A stretch of DNA of 28,537 bases, taken from contig CAYSVN010000009.1 of NCBI GenBank assembly GCA_964434585.1, positions 1 through 28,537 of the forward strand, written 5' to 3'. The DNA comes from CAYSVN01 sp964434585 (GTDB lineage: Bacteria; Patescibacteriota; Gracilibacteria; Peribacterales; Peribacteraceae). Of this stretch, positions 9,018 to 17,402 are shown one piece after another; positions within the stretch are counted from its first letter, which is position 1, and each line of letters opens with the position of its first letter. The notes below the pieces were generated by a model. It had not been told where the DNA came from. It ran no database searches and was given only the letters and a program-made list of their open reading frames with translations. Both the position numbers and the translations under genes were made by a program.

Positions 9018-10913
9018 ATGAAAAATGAACCTTTTTATCAGCAGGCTGAATTGGCTCTAGCATTTTCCTTAGAAATATCAGAAGGGTTTTATGGAACAAA
9101 CTCTCAAGCAGATACTTTACTTGGGTCATATGTTGATTATGAGAAAATTTACCTACAACTATCAAAAACTCAACAACAAACTTTAACTAACATCGATGAA
9201 CTACTTGATATAGCTCAAGCCAAAGCAGCAGAGAACATGAGAAGGGTATTAGATAATATCGAAGAAGAGAGCCGTTCAAAAACTGGAATTCTATTTAGCC
9301 AAGAAAAAGGAATATTGCTTCCCCCTGGCGAGAGGTCTATTACCCCTGGAAATACTAATATAGGAGTAGAGCCACCAAAAACTACTGATAGGTTTACTAG
9401 GCTAATCGTTCATTTACAAGAGTTAAATATTCGAGTCGATGATTTAATAATTACCGAAGGTGAAGTTTTAGACACTCAAATGAGACAACTGCCATATAGG
9501 TTAGTAGAGATACCTAAATTGGGGTTAGAAATTCTAGTATGTAATCAGGTTGGAGAGGCAACATTTTTTAGTAATAAGTTAAGAGGATTTGATTTTTACG
9601 CTCAGCACTCAAAAGAAGAAATAGAAATAGATCCAAACATTGTGAGAGTTGTTGATACAGTTAATGACAGGTGGTGGAACGAAATAAAGAATTTAATATC
9701 TCAAAAAAGTACTGAGAAAATTATTAATATAAGAGACTATTACAATCTTAGGGCAGAACTCAAAAGTCTGTATTCACCCGAAGAGTGGGTAAAATTTAAT
9801 CAAAAACAAAGAAATAGTGTCTCCACAAAATCATTAAAAATTACAAAAATTGCTAGAGTAATGGGAGTAGATGGTTCACCATATGCTAGTAGATTAGTAT
9901 TTTTAGAGATTGGCTTAACTGTTTTTGGGGAAGTAAAATGTCTTAGAGATGCAGTGAGCGCATATGATTGTAACTTAGTAAAATCTGAATTTCAAAATAA
10001 ATATTCCCCTGAAGAATGGGTTAAAATGGGTAATTTAAAAAGGTCAAGAATAAAAATATTTGGCTTAGGAATTTGTAGTGTTGCCAAAATTTTAGACGTA
10101 GAAATGTATTCAGCATACGATAAAAAGGGGCAAATCAAATTAGGCGAAAAAGTCTTTGGGAAGATAAAGGTATTAGGTAATGAAAAAAATACTACAGATG
10201 TAAATTGGATGAGAGCTGAGATTCTAAAAAAGCATACCGCTGAAGATTGGCTAAATTTAGGAGTTTATAAACGTGATAAATTTAAGATTCATGGAAAGGG
10301 TATTGTTTTTATAGGGACTATTTTTGGAATGTACGGAAAATCTATACCAAGCGATGAAAAACAACAAATAAAATTAGGTATAAAAATCTTTGGAAGGGCT
10401 CAATGTCTAGTTGATGCCTTGAGCATGTTTGACCCTAAAAATGTTAGATCTGAATTTCAGGCTAAATATACACCAGAAAGTTGGACAAAAATGACTACCA
10501 CAGAAAGAAATACAGTCACAATCAAAAATACAAGTATTACAAAAATGGCAAGAGTGCTTGGAATGAAATGTGATTTAATTTGGCAGACTGAAAATCAAAT
10601 CAAATTCGGGGAGTTAGTATTTGGCATGGATCTTCAATCAGTATATTTAGAATCTATTAAATTGGGTATAAGTTCAGAAACTACACCAAGAAATTGGGTA
10701 GATATGACATCTGTTGAAAGAAGGGGATATAAGTATGACAACCAAGGCTTAGAAAAATTAGGCACTCTATTTAAAGTTAAAGGAAATCCAAATAAGTGTT
10801 ACAAATCTTTTTTAGAACTTGGTTCGCAAATATATGGTGAAGATGCATTTGTTTTTGATGAGCAAATATTAGCTGAGATAGCAGAAAGAAAAGCCAGGGA
10901 AACTAACGAATAG
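9018..10913 (+). CDS. Tandem-repeat protein of unknown function next to tRNA-Thr
   Basis: A 631-residue soluble protein I cannot assign. Residues 1-240 are an acidic, mainly helical region containing DTVNDRWWNEI near 213-223. From about 245 to the end there are five repeats of roughly 71-78 residues. Each has the pattern (K/R)x-E-(F/L)xxx(Y/H)(T/S)PE-x-W, a basic stretch, an (I)TKxARVxG-like helix, and L-G-xx-(V/I)-(F/Y)-G. The anchoring tryptophans are W257, W334, W411, W489 and W560. The ARVLG helix looks like part of a helix-turn-helix, so tandem nucleic-acid binding is a possible guess, no more. Most arginines are AGA/AGG, unlike the CGT/CGC habit of sufS. Together with the adjacent tRNA and its own promoter this hints at an inserted gene. 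No integrase or att repeat is visible. Confidence 0.85.
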   Translation: MKNEPFYQQAELALAFSLEISEGFYGTNSQADTLLGSYVDYEKIYLQLSKTQQQTLTNIDELLDIAQAKAAENMRRVLDNIEEESRSKTGILFSQEKGILLPPGERSITPGNTNIGVEPPKTTDRFTRLIVHLQELNIRVDDLIITEGEVLDTQMRQLPYRLVEIPKLGLEILVCNQVGEATFFSNKLRGFDFYAQHSKEEIEIDPNIVRVVDTVNDRWWNEIKNLISQKSTEKIINIRDYYNLRAELKSLYSPEEWVKFNQKQRNSVSTKSLKITKIARVMGVDGSPYASRLVFLEIGLTVFGEVKCLRDAVSAYDCNLVKSEFQNKYSPEEWVKMGNLKRSRIKIFGLGICSVAKILDVEMYSAYDKKGQIKLGEKVFGKIKVLGNEKNTTDVNWMRAEILKKHTAEDWLNLGVYKRDKFKIHGKGIVFIGTIFGMYGKSIPSDEKQQIKLGIKIFGRAQCLVDALSMFDPKNVRSEFQAKYTPESWTKMTTTERNTVTIKNTSITKMARVLGMKCDLIWQTENQIKFGELVFGMDLQSVYLESIKLGISSETTPRNWVDMTSVERRGYKYDNQGLEKLGTLFKVKGNPNKCYKSFLELGSQIYGEDAFVFDEQILAEIAERKARETNE

Positions 10914-10948
10914 TCCTAAGCTCCGCCATCAAAGAGCTCTATTAATAT

Positions 10949-11779
10949 TTAACGACTGTTGGTAAATCGGCCGACAATATTTAGTAGCGCAGCTACAACA
11001 AGCATAACTACTACAATGGTTCCACCGCTAGGCCAACTAATATGGTACGAAAGCGTAATACCAGCACCAACAGAAAAAATAGAAATTGCAATGCTTATAA
11101 ACAACGTTGTAAGAAATCCTCTGCGCAGTGCAGATGCGCTAATAACAGGAATAGTCATAAGTGACCCAACAAGTAACACGCCAATAATACGCAAACTTAC
11201 CGCAACTGTTAATGCAGCTAGCAGTATTAAAATAATATTAAGTGCAGCAACTGGTAGGCCTGTAGTGGCTGCCCATTGCTCGTCGAACACAAGGCAAAAT
11301 AATTGTTTATAAAATTTTATAACAGTAATGGCTACTATGCAGCCAAGTATTAAAATATACCATAAGTCAGCCGGTTGAACGGTTAAAATACTTCCAAATA
11401 ATAGGCTTTCTAATTGAATGCCTGGCCCTTTAACAATATTAAGTAATATAGAGGCAGAGCCTAGGCTACCATAAAGCAGTATTGCCAGTGCGCTATCGCC
11501 TTCTAACTTACCGCCTTTACGTAGATATTCTACTAAAAGCCCGCCAAGCATTGTAACAACTACTGCGGTAGCAATGGGGTTCCAAGCCAGTAAAAACCCA
11601 AGAGCAATACCGCTAAGCGAAACATGTGCTAGGGCGTCTACCATAAAACTCATACGGCGGTGTACTAAAAACATACCAATGGTTGGTGCTATCAAGGCAA
11701 TCATGCCCCCTGCTAAGAATGCCCGAATCATAAAAGAGTGCTCAAGCATGGCTGTGTTGGGGGCTAGCATATAATTCAT
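10949..11779 (-). CDS. znuB: Zinc ABC transporter permease, ZnuB type
   Basis: A membrane protein with about eight hydrophobic segments that forms the channel of a zinc (possibly manganese) importer. The signature FLVHRRMSFMVDALAHVSLSG near residues 40-60 and the C-terminal ISWPSGGTIV match the metal ABC-3 permease family. It is the last gene of the zur-znuA-znuC-znuB run and overlaps the end of the ATPase gene. I give the ATG at 11779; ATGs at 11770 and 11749 are also in frame, and the latter would cut the overlap to eight bases. No Shine-Dalgarno distinguishes them. Zinc rather than manganese is inferred from the Zur gene and the His-rich binding protein. Confidence 0.92.
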   Translation of the reverse strand: MNYMLAPNTAMLEHSFMIRAFLAGGMIALIAPTIGMFLVHRRMSFMVDALAHVSLSGIALGFLLAWNPIATAVVVTMLGGLLVEYLRKGGKLEGDSALAILLYGSLGSASILLNIVKGPGIQLESLLFGSILTVQPADLWYILILGCIVAITVIKFYKQLFCLVFDEQWAATTGLPVAALNIILILLAALTVAVSLRIIGVLLVGSLMTIPVISASALRRGFLTTLFISIAISIFSVGAGITLSYHISWPSGGTIVVVMLVVAALLNIVGRFTNSR

Positions 11780-12476
11780 CAAGCACGTGTTTCTTTAAAA
11801 AATCTTGTGGGGAAGCATGACAGCAAACTTTTTGGTTAAGACACAGCACTTTGCCTACTTCTTTAGCAATAGTATCCACATCGTGGGTTACAAATAAAAT
11901 AGTAATACCATGTGCTGTATTTAGTTCGCGTAACAGTGCATAAAAACGATCTTTAGAAGGGGTATCGACTCCTGTAATAGGTTCATCTAAAAGCAGCATT
12001 TTTGGCTTTGCGGTAAGGCAGCGGGCAATAAATACCCGCTGTTGTTGTCCACCAGAAAGCTCATACATTGGTTTCGATTGAATATTTGTAATATTGGTAA
12101 CTTCCATTGCGTTTTGTACAGCATTGGGCTCTCTTTTAGAGCTCGGTACAGCAGAAAGTCCTGACTGCACCACTTCTAGCACGGTAGCTGGAAACCGATT
12201 TTCAAACTGGGTTGCACGCTGTGGAACATAACCAATGCGTCCAAATTTCCTTGCCTCATGTGGCGGCTCACCAAACAAAGAGAGTGAACCCTTATTTGGT
12301 TTTAGCAAGCCTAGTACAATTTTTAAGAATGTTGTTTTACCACCTCCGTTAGGCCCAATAACACCAACGTACTCTCCTTGTTTAACAGTAAGCGAGATAT
12401 CCGAAAGCACATCATAACCATTGTAAGCAAAGCTTACATTGTTAGCCGAAATTGCATGTTCGTTATCTATGAGCAT
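11742..12476 (-). CDS. znuC: Zinc ABC transporter ATPase, ZnuC type
   Basis: A 244-residue ABC ATPase that powers the importer. It shows Walker A GPNGGGKTT (about 41-49), Q-loop in YVPQRA, signature LSGGQQQR (about 140-147), Walker B MLLLDEP, D-loop and switch His in THD. The C-terminal tail CCHASPQDFLKKHVLDELY is the usual end of metal-type importers and includes a Cys-Cys-His cluster. Its ATG overlaps the end of znuA by ten bases and its end overlaps znuB, so the three cistrons are probably coupled. Confidence 0.95.
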   Translation of the reverse strand: MLIDNEHAISANNVSFAYNGYDVLSDISLTVKQGEYVGVIGPNGGGKTTFLKIVLGLLKPNKGSLSLFGEPPHEARKFGRIGYVPQRATQFENRFPATVLEVVQSGLSAVPSSKREPNAVQNAMEVTNITNIQSKPMYELSGGQQQRVFIARCLTAKPKMLLLDEPITGVDTPSKDRFYALLRELNTAHGITILFVTHDVDTIAKEVGKVLCLNQKVCCHASPQDFLKKHVLDELYASPQHSHA

Positions 12477-13588
12477 TGAAGGGCAGTGCGCAGATTCTCA
12501 AGATTCATGCGCTGTAAGTCAATATAAGTTTTTCCAGATTGTCGTTCGTCTTCACTTAAGGCTTCAAGCGAGTGTAGCACCAAAGTATCTGCTCCTATTT
12601 CTTGTGCTAAGGTTTCACTAAGTGCTGGACTTACCTGGGTCTCAAAAAACACATGAGCAATACCTTCTCTTTCTGCAATTTCAGTAAGTTCGGCTAGTCT
12701 TGCAGGACTTGGTTCTACACTAGGTGAAAGTCCAGCAATTTCTAACGTTGCAAAATTATAACGATTAGATAAATAACGGTAAGCATCGTGTGAAACAATA
12801 ACTGCATCCAAATTACAGCTCGAGAGACCTGCCTGCATATCAGAGTTTAATAAACGTAGTTCTGCAGCGTAAGCATCCGCATTTGCTTGAAACTGATCAG
12901 CATTAGCAGGCTGGATAACCGCTAATTCTTTTGCAATTGCCTGTACAATTAATTCTGCACGTAGTGGATCGAGCCATACATGTGGGTCCCATTCACCATG
13001 GTTGTGCTCATCGTGGCCTTCATGGTCATCATGCCCTTCTTCATCGTGGTGTTCATCCTCATGATCGCTATGGTCATCATGCCCTTCTTTCTCATGATCA
13101 TCGTGCTCATCTTCATGTTTATCCTCATGATCATCGTGTTCATCTTCCTCATGATCATCATGATCGTCATGTCCTTCTTCTTCATAAGCAAGAGTCTCCA
13201 CTAACTCGGTAGCGGTTAGTACACGGACACCATTATCTTTTGCCTCTTCGTGAATACTTTCTGCATAAGCATCTACACCTTGGCCATTAAAAATAAGGAG
13301 GTCAGATTCAAACATCTGCTGAACAATTTTTGGTGATGGTTCAAAGGCGTGTGGGTCTATTCCTACAGTAGCAACTTGTTGAACAGTCACTAAACCACCA
13401 CCTACTTGCTCGGCAAGGTGGGTAAGTGGGTAAAAACTTGTTGCAATAACAATCTTATTATCAGTTGCTGTATTTTCTACCGCTGCCTGAGGGGTAGGTA
13501 CTTTGTTTACTGCTGGAGTAGTTGGGTTGTTAGAGCTACATGCAGCAAGTAGTAGAACAACGAAGCTTAGAGAGAAAAAATTTTTCAT
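12467..13588 (-). CDS. znuA: Zinc-binding lipoprotein, ZnuA type, with a long His/Asp/Glu-rich loop
   Basis: A 373-residue cluster A-I solute-binding protein that captures zinc outside the membrane and hands it to ZnuBC. A lipobox LLAAC gives lipidated Cys17. Metal ligands expected for the family are visible: His80 in IDPHAFEPSP, His203 in WDPHVWLDP, His in VSHDAYRYL, and an acidic residue late in the chain. Residues about 137-198 are a run of HDDH/HEDE-like units, far longer than the His loop of typical ZnuA proteins, encoded by a low-complexity GATCATGA-like repeat that creates spurious open frames on both strands. Such loops are thought to sequester or sense zinc. It starts 37 bases after zur. 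No clear Shine-Dalgarno is present. Confidence 0.94.
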   Translation of the reverse strand: MKNFFSLSFVVLLLAACSSNNPTTPAVNKVPTPQAAVENTATDNKIVIATSFYPLTHLAEQVGGGLVTVQQVATVGIDPHAFEPSPKIVQQMFESDLLIFNGQGVDAYAESIHEEAKDNGVRVLTATELVETLAYEEEGHDDHDDHEEDEHDDHEDKHEDEHDDHEKEGHDDHSDHEDEHHDEEGHDDHEGHDEHNHGEWDPHVWLDPLRAELIVQAIAKELAVIQPANADQFQANADAYAAELRLLNSDMQAGLSSCNLDAVIVSHDAYRYLSNRYNFATLEIAGLSPSVEPSPARLAELTEIAEREGIAHVFFETQVSPALSETLAQEIGADTLVLHSLEALSEDERQSGKTYIDLQRMNLENLRTALQCS

Positions 13589-13625
13589 TATAATTTAGGA
13601 AAGAGAGGAAAAAAAAGACAAAAAT

Positions 13626-14057
13626 TTATAGGCAAGCAGCACACACTCCAATAATTTCACTGACATGTTCGGTTGGCGTAAAGCCAGCACGCTTAGCAAT
13701 AGTAGATTTAGTAGAGCAACATTGAACATCGCAAAACTCTTCTACTTTGCCGCAATCGCTACAACTTAAAAAACTATGGCAGCCATCGTCATCAACAGTA
13801 CAAAGCAAGAAGCCTCCAGAACTGGGATGACGATGGATAATACCAGCATCTTTAAATAGCTGGAGAGTACGATAGACGGTTACAAGGTTCGTTGTAGCGT
13901 CTTGGTTACAAATCCATTTGTAGATTTCCTTTTGGGTTAATGGTTTTTGAGTATTCATAAATGCCTTTAACACCAAGCGACGAGACTGTGTGTCCTTAAG
14001 GTTATATTGCCGCAAGATTTCTACTGGATGTTTCAATGTAGGAAGTTTATACAGCAA
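13626..14057 (-). CDS. zur: Fur-family zinc regulator (Zur)
   Basis: A 143-residue Fur-fold repressor: an N-terminal winged helix (RRLVLKAFMNTQKPLTQKEIYKWI and the recognition-helix segment TNLVTVYRTLQLF), then a metal-binding dimerisation domain with CSDC at 99-102 and CAAC at 139-142 for the structural zinc and C93/H94 near the regulatory site. Its place at the head of znuACB argues for zinc. There is no ATG in the N-terminal region: the frame is closed by TGA at 14082-14084, so the start is a TTG, at 14057 or possibly 14036. An inverted repeat directly upstream (14060-14077) could be its operator, implying autoregulation of the whole operon. Fur or PerR cannot be excluded from sequence alone, but context favours Zur. 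Confidence 0.9.
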   Translation of the reverse strand: MLYKLPTLKHPVEILRQYNLKDTQSRRLVLKAFMNTQKPLTQKEIYKWICNQDATTNLVTVYRTLQLFKDAGIIHRHPSSGGFLLCTVDDDGCHSFLSCSDCGKVEEFCDVQCCSTKSTIAKRAGFTPTEHVSEIIGVCAACL

Positions 14058-14059
14058 AT

Positions 14060-14077
14060 AATTTGTAAATGCAAATT
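14060..14077. promoter_or_regulatory. Candidate Zur operator
   Basis: AATTTG-TAAATG-CAAATT, a 6-6-6 inverted repeat immediately upstream of the TTG start of zur. Fur-family regulators bind AT-rich palindromes of this size, and a site here would block the zur-znuACB transcript. The assignment rests on position and symmetry only. Confidence 0.45.
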
Positions 14078-14177
14078 TTTTTCATTTAAAATAAAATACT
14101 ATAATTCCATAAAATTGAATTTATATATAGCTACATTAGTTAGAGTATATACTTTTTTTAAGGTAAAAACTTAAATA

Positions 14178-14939
14178 TTAACTAGCTGTGCATTTAGCGT
14201 AAAGCACTACATCGTCTTTTAGTAATTCTACGTGTAATCCATTATCAATAAATAATAAACCTTGCTCACTACGGTAGGTTTCACCATCGTCAGATGCAAT
14301 CTTACTCAGTAAATGCTCTTGTGAACCTACAAGTATAATATCGTTAGCACTAATTGTTTTTGCATTATATTCTCCATAATAAATAGTGAATTTTTTATCA
14401 TTATTACATATGTAATCAACGCTACGAATTTTTGGAATTGGTTCATCAATAACAATTTCTTCTAGACAGGTTGGCCTTTGGTACTGCTGACATGCTTTTT
14501 TTGTACAAGCACTTACCTCAATGCCTGCTGTCCGCGAACAGTTATTGCAACCATCAAAGTACGAGGTGCAAGTTTCAGGAATAATGCTTTTCCAACTTTC
14601 ACTGTTATAACGCTCAGTTTCTGGTTCTTCTACCAGTGGTAGGTCACTTCCTTCAACTTCATAACTTACCACAATACCATCTTGAACTGTGGCATTAATA
14701 CGCCCAGGTAAAAAATCCATTGTTACCATTTGTGGTTCACCGTCTTCCATAACCACTCTAAACATTGTGTCTTGCTCAAGCGCATTCATACGAGCATCCT
14801 TAATGCTTAACCCAGTGTAGCCATCCTGTACTACTGTTGGCGTATTGGTAACAGGCGGGTTAGGTTCAACAGTATTACCACAGGCAGACAAGCTTATTGT
14901 TAATAGTAGTAATAAAGTAAGCGGTGCAAATTGTTTCAT
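14178..14939 (-). CDS. Lipoprotein with I78-like protease-inhibitor and MliC-like lysozyme-inhibitor domains
   Basis: From the ATG at 14939 this is a 253-residue lipoprotein; lipobox SLSAC gives lipidated Cys20. Positions below count from the frame two residues longer. Residues 42-99 (GLSIKDARMNAL, VTMDFLPGRINATV, DGIVVSYEVEG) resemble peptidase-inhibitor family I78. Residues 126-160 carry six cysteines in a C-x6-C-x2-C-x10-C-x4-C-x7-C pattern. Residues 176-252 resemble MliC, the inhibitor of C-type lysozymes: a YIC start, an ASDDGETY segment near the expected inhibitory SxxG loop, and a closing Cys252. A surface protein that blocks both proteases and lysozyme would protect against host or competitor attack. 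A -10-like TATTAT precedes the start. Domain calls come from motif memory, so each is moderate. Confidence 0.7.
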   Translation of the reverse strand: MKQFAPLTLLLLLTISLSACGNTVEPNPPVTNTPTVVQDGYTGLSIKDARMNALEQDTMFRVVMEDGEPQMVTMDFLPGRINATVQDGIVVSYEVEGSDLPLVEEPETERYNSESWKSIIPETCTSYFDGCNNCSRTAGIEVSACTKKACQQYQRPTCLEEIVIDEPIPKIRSVDYICNNDKKFTIYYGEYNAKTISANDIILVGSQEHLLSKIASDDGETYRSEQGLLFIDNGLHVELLKDDVVLYAKCTAS

Positions 14940-15019
14940 AAACAAAGGATAATAAAGTATAAGTCTACTATAACAACTGTTGGTTAAAAGCTAAAGGGGC
15001 AAACAGTGACAATTACCGT

Positions 15020-15025
15020 TATACT
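15020..15025 (+). promoter_or_regulatory. Candidate -10 box (TATACT), leaderless start at 15034
   Basis: TATACT eight bases before the ATG; no Shine-Dalgarno. The -35 region is not recognisable. Confidence 0.4.
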
Positions 15026-15033
15026 TACTGCAC

Positions 15034-15552
15034 ATGCTCTACATTGCTATTATCGGTTTTTTATTTTTTTTATCATTATTCTACGCTGGTTCATCGTTAG
15101 CACCACTGGCGTATACTCGTAAAAAAGATCTTAAGCGTATCAATACCATTGCTAACTTAAAACCAGGCCAAACGTTTGTAGAAATGGGTGCTGGTACCGG
15201 TAGAGTATGTAGCTATGTTGCAAAACATAACCCTAGCACAATAGCAATAGGCATAGAGTTGGCATGGCCACTTTATATATTTACTAAGTATAAAACAGTT
15301 TTAGCAGGCCCAAGTAATTTGCAAATACAATATGGAAACGCATTACACTTTAATTATAAAAATATAGATGTTATTTACACATATGCTCTTGTTAAAACAT
15401 TAAAAAATAAAGTACAACAAAAATTATTAAAAGAAATGAAGCCAGATGCAACATTTATTTCCTACATTTTTTCGATAAAAAATTGGCCAGGGGATTCTAA
15501 AACATATAAAAAATCACCAGAGGAAACATCAATCCATGTCTATACAATATAA
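15034..15552 (+). CDS. Membrane-anchored class I SAM-dependent methyltransferase
   Basis: A 172-residue protein with an N-terminal hydrophobic helix (residues 2-20) and a small Rossmann methyltransferase domain. Motif I is FVEMGAGTGRV at about 49-59, an acidic residue follows in GIELAWPL at the end of the second strand, and motif IV is replaced by DVIYTYAL. The protein is short and lacks an evident substrate-recognition domain. Similar small membrane-tethered methyltransferases are frequent in bacteria and mostly uncharacterised. TATACT at 15020-15025 lies eight bases before the ATG, consistent with a leaderless mRNA. The cupin gene follows after 23 bases. Confidence 0.78.
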   Translation: MLYIAIIGFLFFLSLFYAGSSLAPLAYTRKKDLKRINTIANLKPGQTFVEMGAGTGRVCSYVAKHNPSTIAIGIELAWPLYIFTKYKTVLAGPSNLQIQYGNALHFNYKNIDVIYTYALVKTLKNKVQQKLLKEMKPDATFISYIFSIKNWPGDSKTYKKSPEETSIHVYTI

Positions 15553-15563
15553 AGTATCCTGGT

Positions 15564-15569
15564 TATGAT
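15564..15569 (+). promoter_or_regulatory. Candidate -10 box (TATGAT), leaderless start at 15576
   Basis: TATGAT six bases before the ATG of the cupin gene, within the short gap after the methyltransferase stop. It suggests the cupin gene has its own start point. Confidence 0.35.
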
Positions 15570-15575
15570 ATTACT

Positions 15576-16070
15576 ATGAAAGAATTTTTTACTAGTATAA
15601 AAAAGAATCTAGAGTCACAAGGATTCACCGTAGATTACCAAGATCTTAACCGACCCTGGGGAGGATTTTATGCGTTAGAGGAGTCACAAGCTCAAAAGTT
15701 TATTAGTCAGTATTTTGCCAATATAGATTTAAAAACTGTCGATAAAACTTTAGATCTTAAGCCCAAAATATTAATGGTTGCACCAGACAAGCGACTCTCG
15801 TGGCAGTACCACCACCGTCGTAGCGAATTATGGCGAGTGGTTGAGGGTCCTGTTGGTGTCGTAATGTCCGAAACAAACAAAGAAGGCGAATTGCAAACGT
15901 ACCAAGTAGGGGAATTAATAACATTACCAACTGGTATCCGTCACCGCTTAGTTGGGCTCGATAACGTCGGAGTTATTGCAGAAATTTGGCAACATACCGA
16001 TGCAAGCAATCCATCAGACGAAGAGGATATTATTCGACTACAAGATGATTTTGGACGCGAAAAACAATAA
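15576..16070 (+). CDS. Cupin protein, mannose-6-phosphate isomerase type II C-domain-like
   Basis: A 164-residue single-cupin protein. The RPWGGFYALEES opening, the metal-ligand cluster QYHHRRSELW (His79, His80, Glu84), the GEL-x-LPTGIRHRLV motif (His123) and the closing SDEEDIIRLQDDFGR match the C-terminal isomerase domain of bifunctional ManC/type II phosphomannose isomerases, here without the guanylyltransferase domain. It could interconvert fructose-6-phosphate and mannose-6-phosphate, feeding GDP-mannose for the glycans implied by the 1-6.9 kb region. Stand-alone forms exist in many genomes, and not all have proven activity. Confidence 0.82.
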   Translation: MKEFFTSIKKNLESQGFTVDYQDLNRPWGGFYALEESQAQKFISQYFANIDLKTVDKTLDLKPKILMVAPDKRLSWQYHHRRSELWRVVEGPVGVVMSETNKEGELQTYQVGELITLPTGIRHRLVGLDNVGVIAEIWQHTDASNPSDEEDIIRLQDDFGREKQ

Positions 16071-16081
16071 TCCCTCGGTTA

Positions 16082-17356
16082 CTAATATTCATACTTTCCC
16101 TGCCATCGTTGTTTTAATATTTCTCTAGTAGTACGTTCTGCTAGGTTATCACCTGGTTCATAAAGCTTCTTATTTTTAATTTCATCAGGTAAAAATTCTT
16201 GGTTAATAAAGTTCTCCTCATAATTATGGGCGTATTGGTAATCTTTACCATAATCTAGGTCTTTCATTAATGATGTTGGGGCATTGCGTAAATGTAGCGG
16301 TACTGGCAAGTCTCCTGTTTGCCTTACCAATTCTTGAGCCTGATTAATAGCCATATACGAAGCATTACTTTTGGCAGAATTCGCTAAGTATATTGCGCAT
16401 TGGCTTAAAATAATGCGCGACTCGGGGTTACCAATAACCGAGACCGCTTGAAACGTTGAAGTTGCCAACAGTAGTGCATTTGGATTGGCATTATTAATAT
16501 CCTCTGATGCTAAAATTACCAAACGTCTGGCAATAAATTTTACATCTTCACCGCCTTCAATCATCCGGGCAAGCCAATAAACCGCTGCATTAGGGTCACT
16601 ACCGCGGATAGATTTTATAAAAGCAGAAATAATATCGTAATGCTGTCCGCCAGTTTTATCATAACGGGCAGGGTTGCTTTGTACTTTTTCTAACACTTTT
16701 TTATTAGTAATAACAACAGGTTGGTCTTCTGCATCAACAATCAGTTCAAAAATATTAAGGAGTTTACGAGCATCACCACCAGAAAGCTGTAATAAAGCCT
16801 CTGTTTCTTTTAACTCTATTGTTTTTTTAGAAATAATGGAATCTTCTGTAGTGGCCCGGTTTAGTAGTGCAATTAAATCCTCTTTATCAAAAGCATTAAG
16901 TATGTAAACCTGGCACCTAGAAAGCAGAGCAGGTATAACTTCAAAACTTGGGTTTTCGGTCGTGGCTCCAATTAACGTTATCCAACCTTTTTCTACAGCA
17001 CCCAGTAAGGAATCTTGCTGCGATTTACTAAATCGATGAATTTCATCAATAAATAATATTGGATTATTTGCTGCAAATAAATCAGCACCTTGTTTGGCTT
17101 TATTAATAATTTCTCTTATATCTTTTACGCCAGAGTTAATAGCGCTTAATGTGTAAAATTGTCGTTTTGATTCTTTAGCAATAATAGTTGCTAGCGTTGT
17201 TTTGCCAATGCCCGGAGGTCCCCATAAAATAAGTGATGGAATAACACCACTTTTAATATGAGCAGTTAAAGCTCCATTTTCACCCACTAAATGCTGCTGG
17301 CTAATATAGTCTTCAAGCGTTTTTGGCCTTATACGTTCTGCTAAAGGTATGTTCAT
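16082..17356 (-). CDS. rarA: Replication-associated recombination protein RarA (MgsA)
   Basis: A 424-residue clamp-loader-like AAA+ ATPase that acts at stalled replication forks. Walker A is GPPGIGKTT at about 46-54, Walker B is FIDEIHRF, sensor 1 is in GATTENPSFEV, and the arginine-finger region is ALLSRCQVY. The C-terminal tetramerisation part (GSDPNAAVYWLARMIEGGED, then the PVPLHLRNAPT segment) is complete. Length is normal. It ends 11 bases before the end of the convergent cupin gene. TATTAT lies seven bases before the ATG, again without a Shine-Dalgarno. Confidence 0.96.
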   Translation of the reverse strand: MNIPLAERIRPKTLEDYISQQHLVGENGALTAHIKSGVIPSLILWGPPGIGKTTLATIIAKESKRQFYTLSAINSGVKDIREIINKAKQGADLFAANNPILFIDEIHRFSKSQQDSLLGAVEKGWITLIGATTENPSFEVIPALLSRCQVYILNAFDKEDLIALLNRATTEDSIISKKTIELKETEALLQLSGGDARKLLNIFELIVDAEDQPVVITNKKVLEKVQSNPARYDKTGGQHYDIISAFIKSIRGSDPNAAVYWLARMIEGGEDVKFIARRLVILASEDINNANPNALLLATSTFQAVSVIGNPESRIILSQCAIYLANSAKSNASYMAINQAQELVRQTGDLPVPLHLRNAPTSLMKDLDYGKDYQYAHNYEENFINQEFLPDEIKNKKLYEPGDNLAERTTREILKQRWQGKYEY

Positions 17357-17402
17357 AACATTAATAATAGTACAACGTTAAGACGGCTGTAGCAATTTTT
17401 AC

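Noticed and set aside
13020..13170. CRISPR-like short repeats
   Set aside because: The repeats are irregular codon repeats inside the ZnuA His-loop, with no constant spacer length, leader or cas genes.
12931..13212. Open frames on both strands over the His-rich part of znuA
   Set aside because: They arise from the low-complexity GATCATGA-like repeat; their products are monotonous His/Met/Ile strings, and znuA clearly owns the region.
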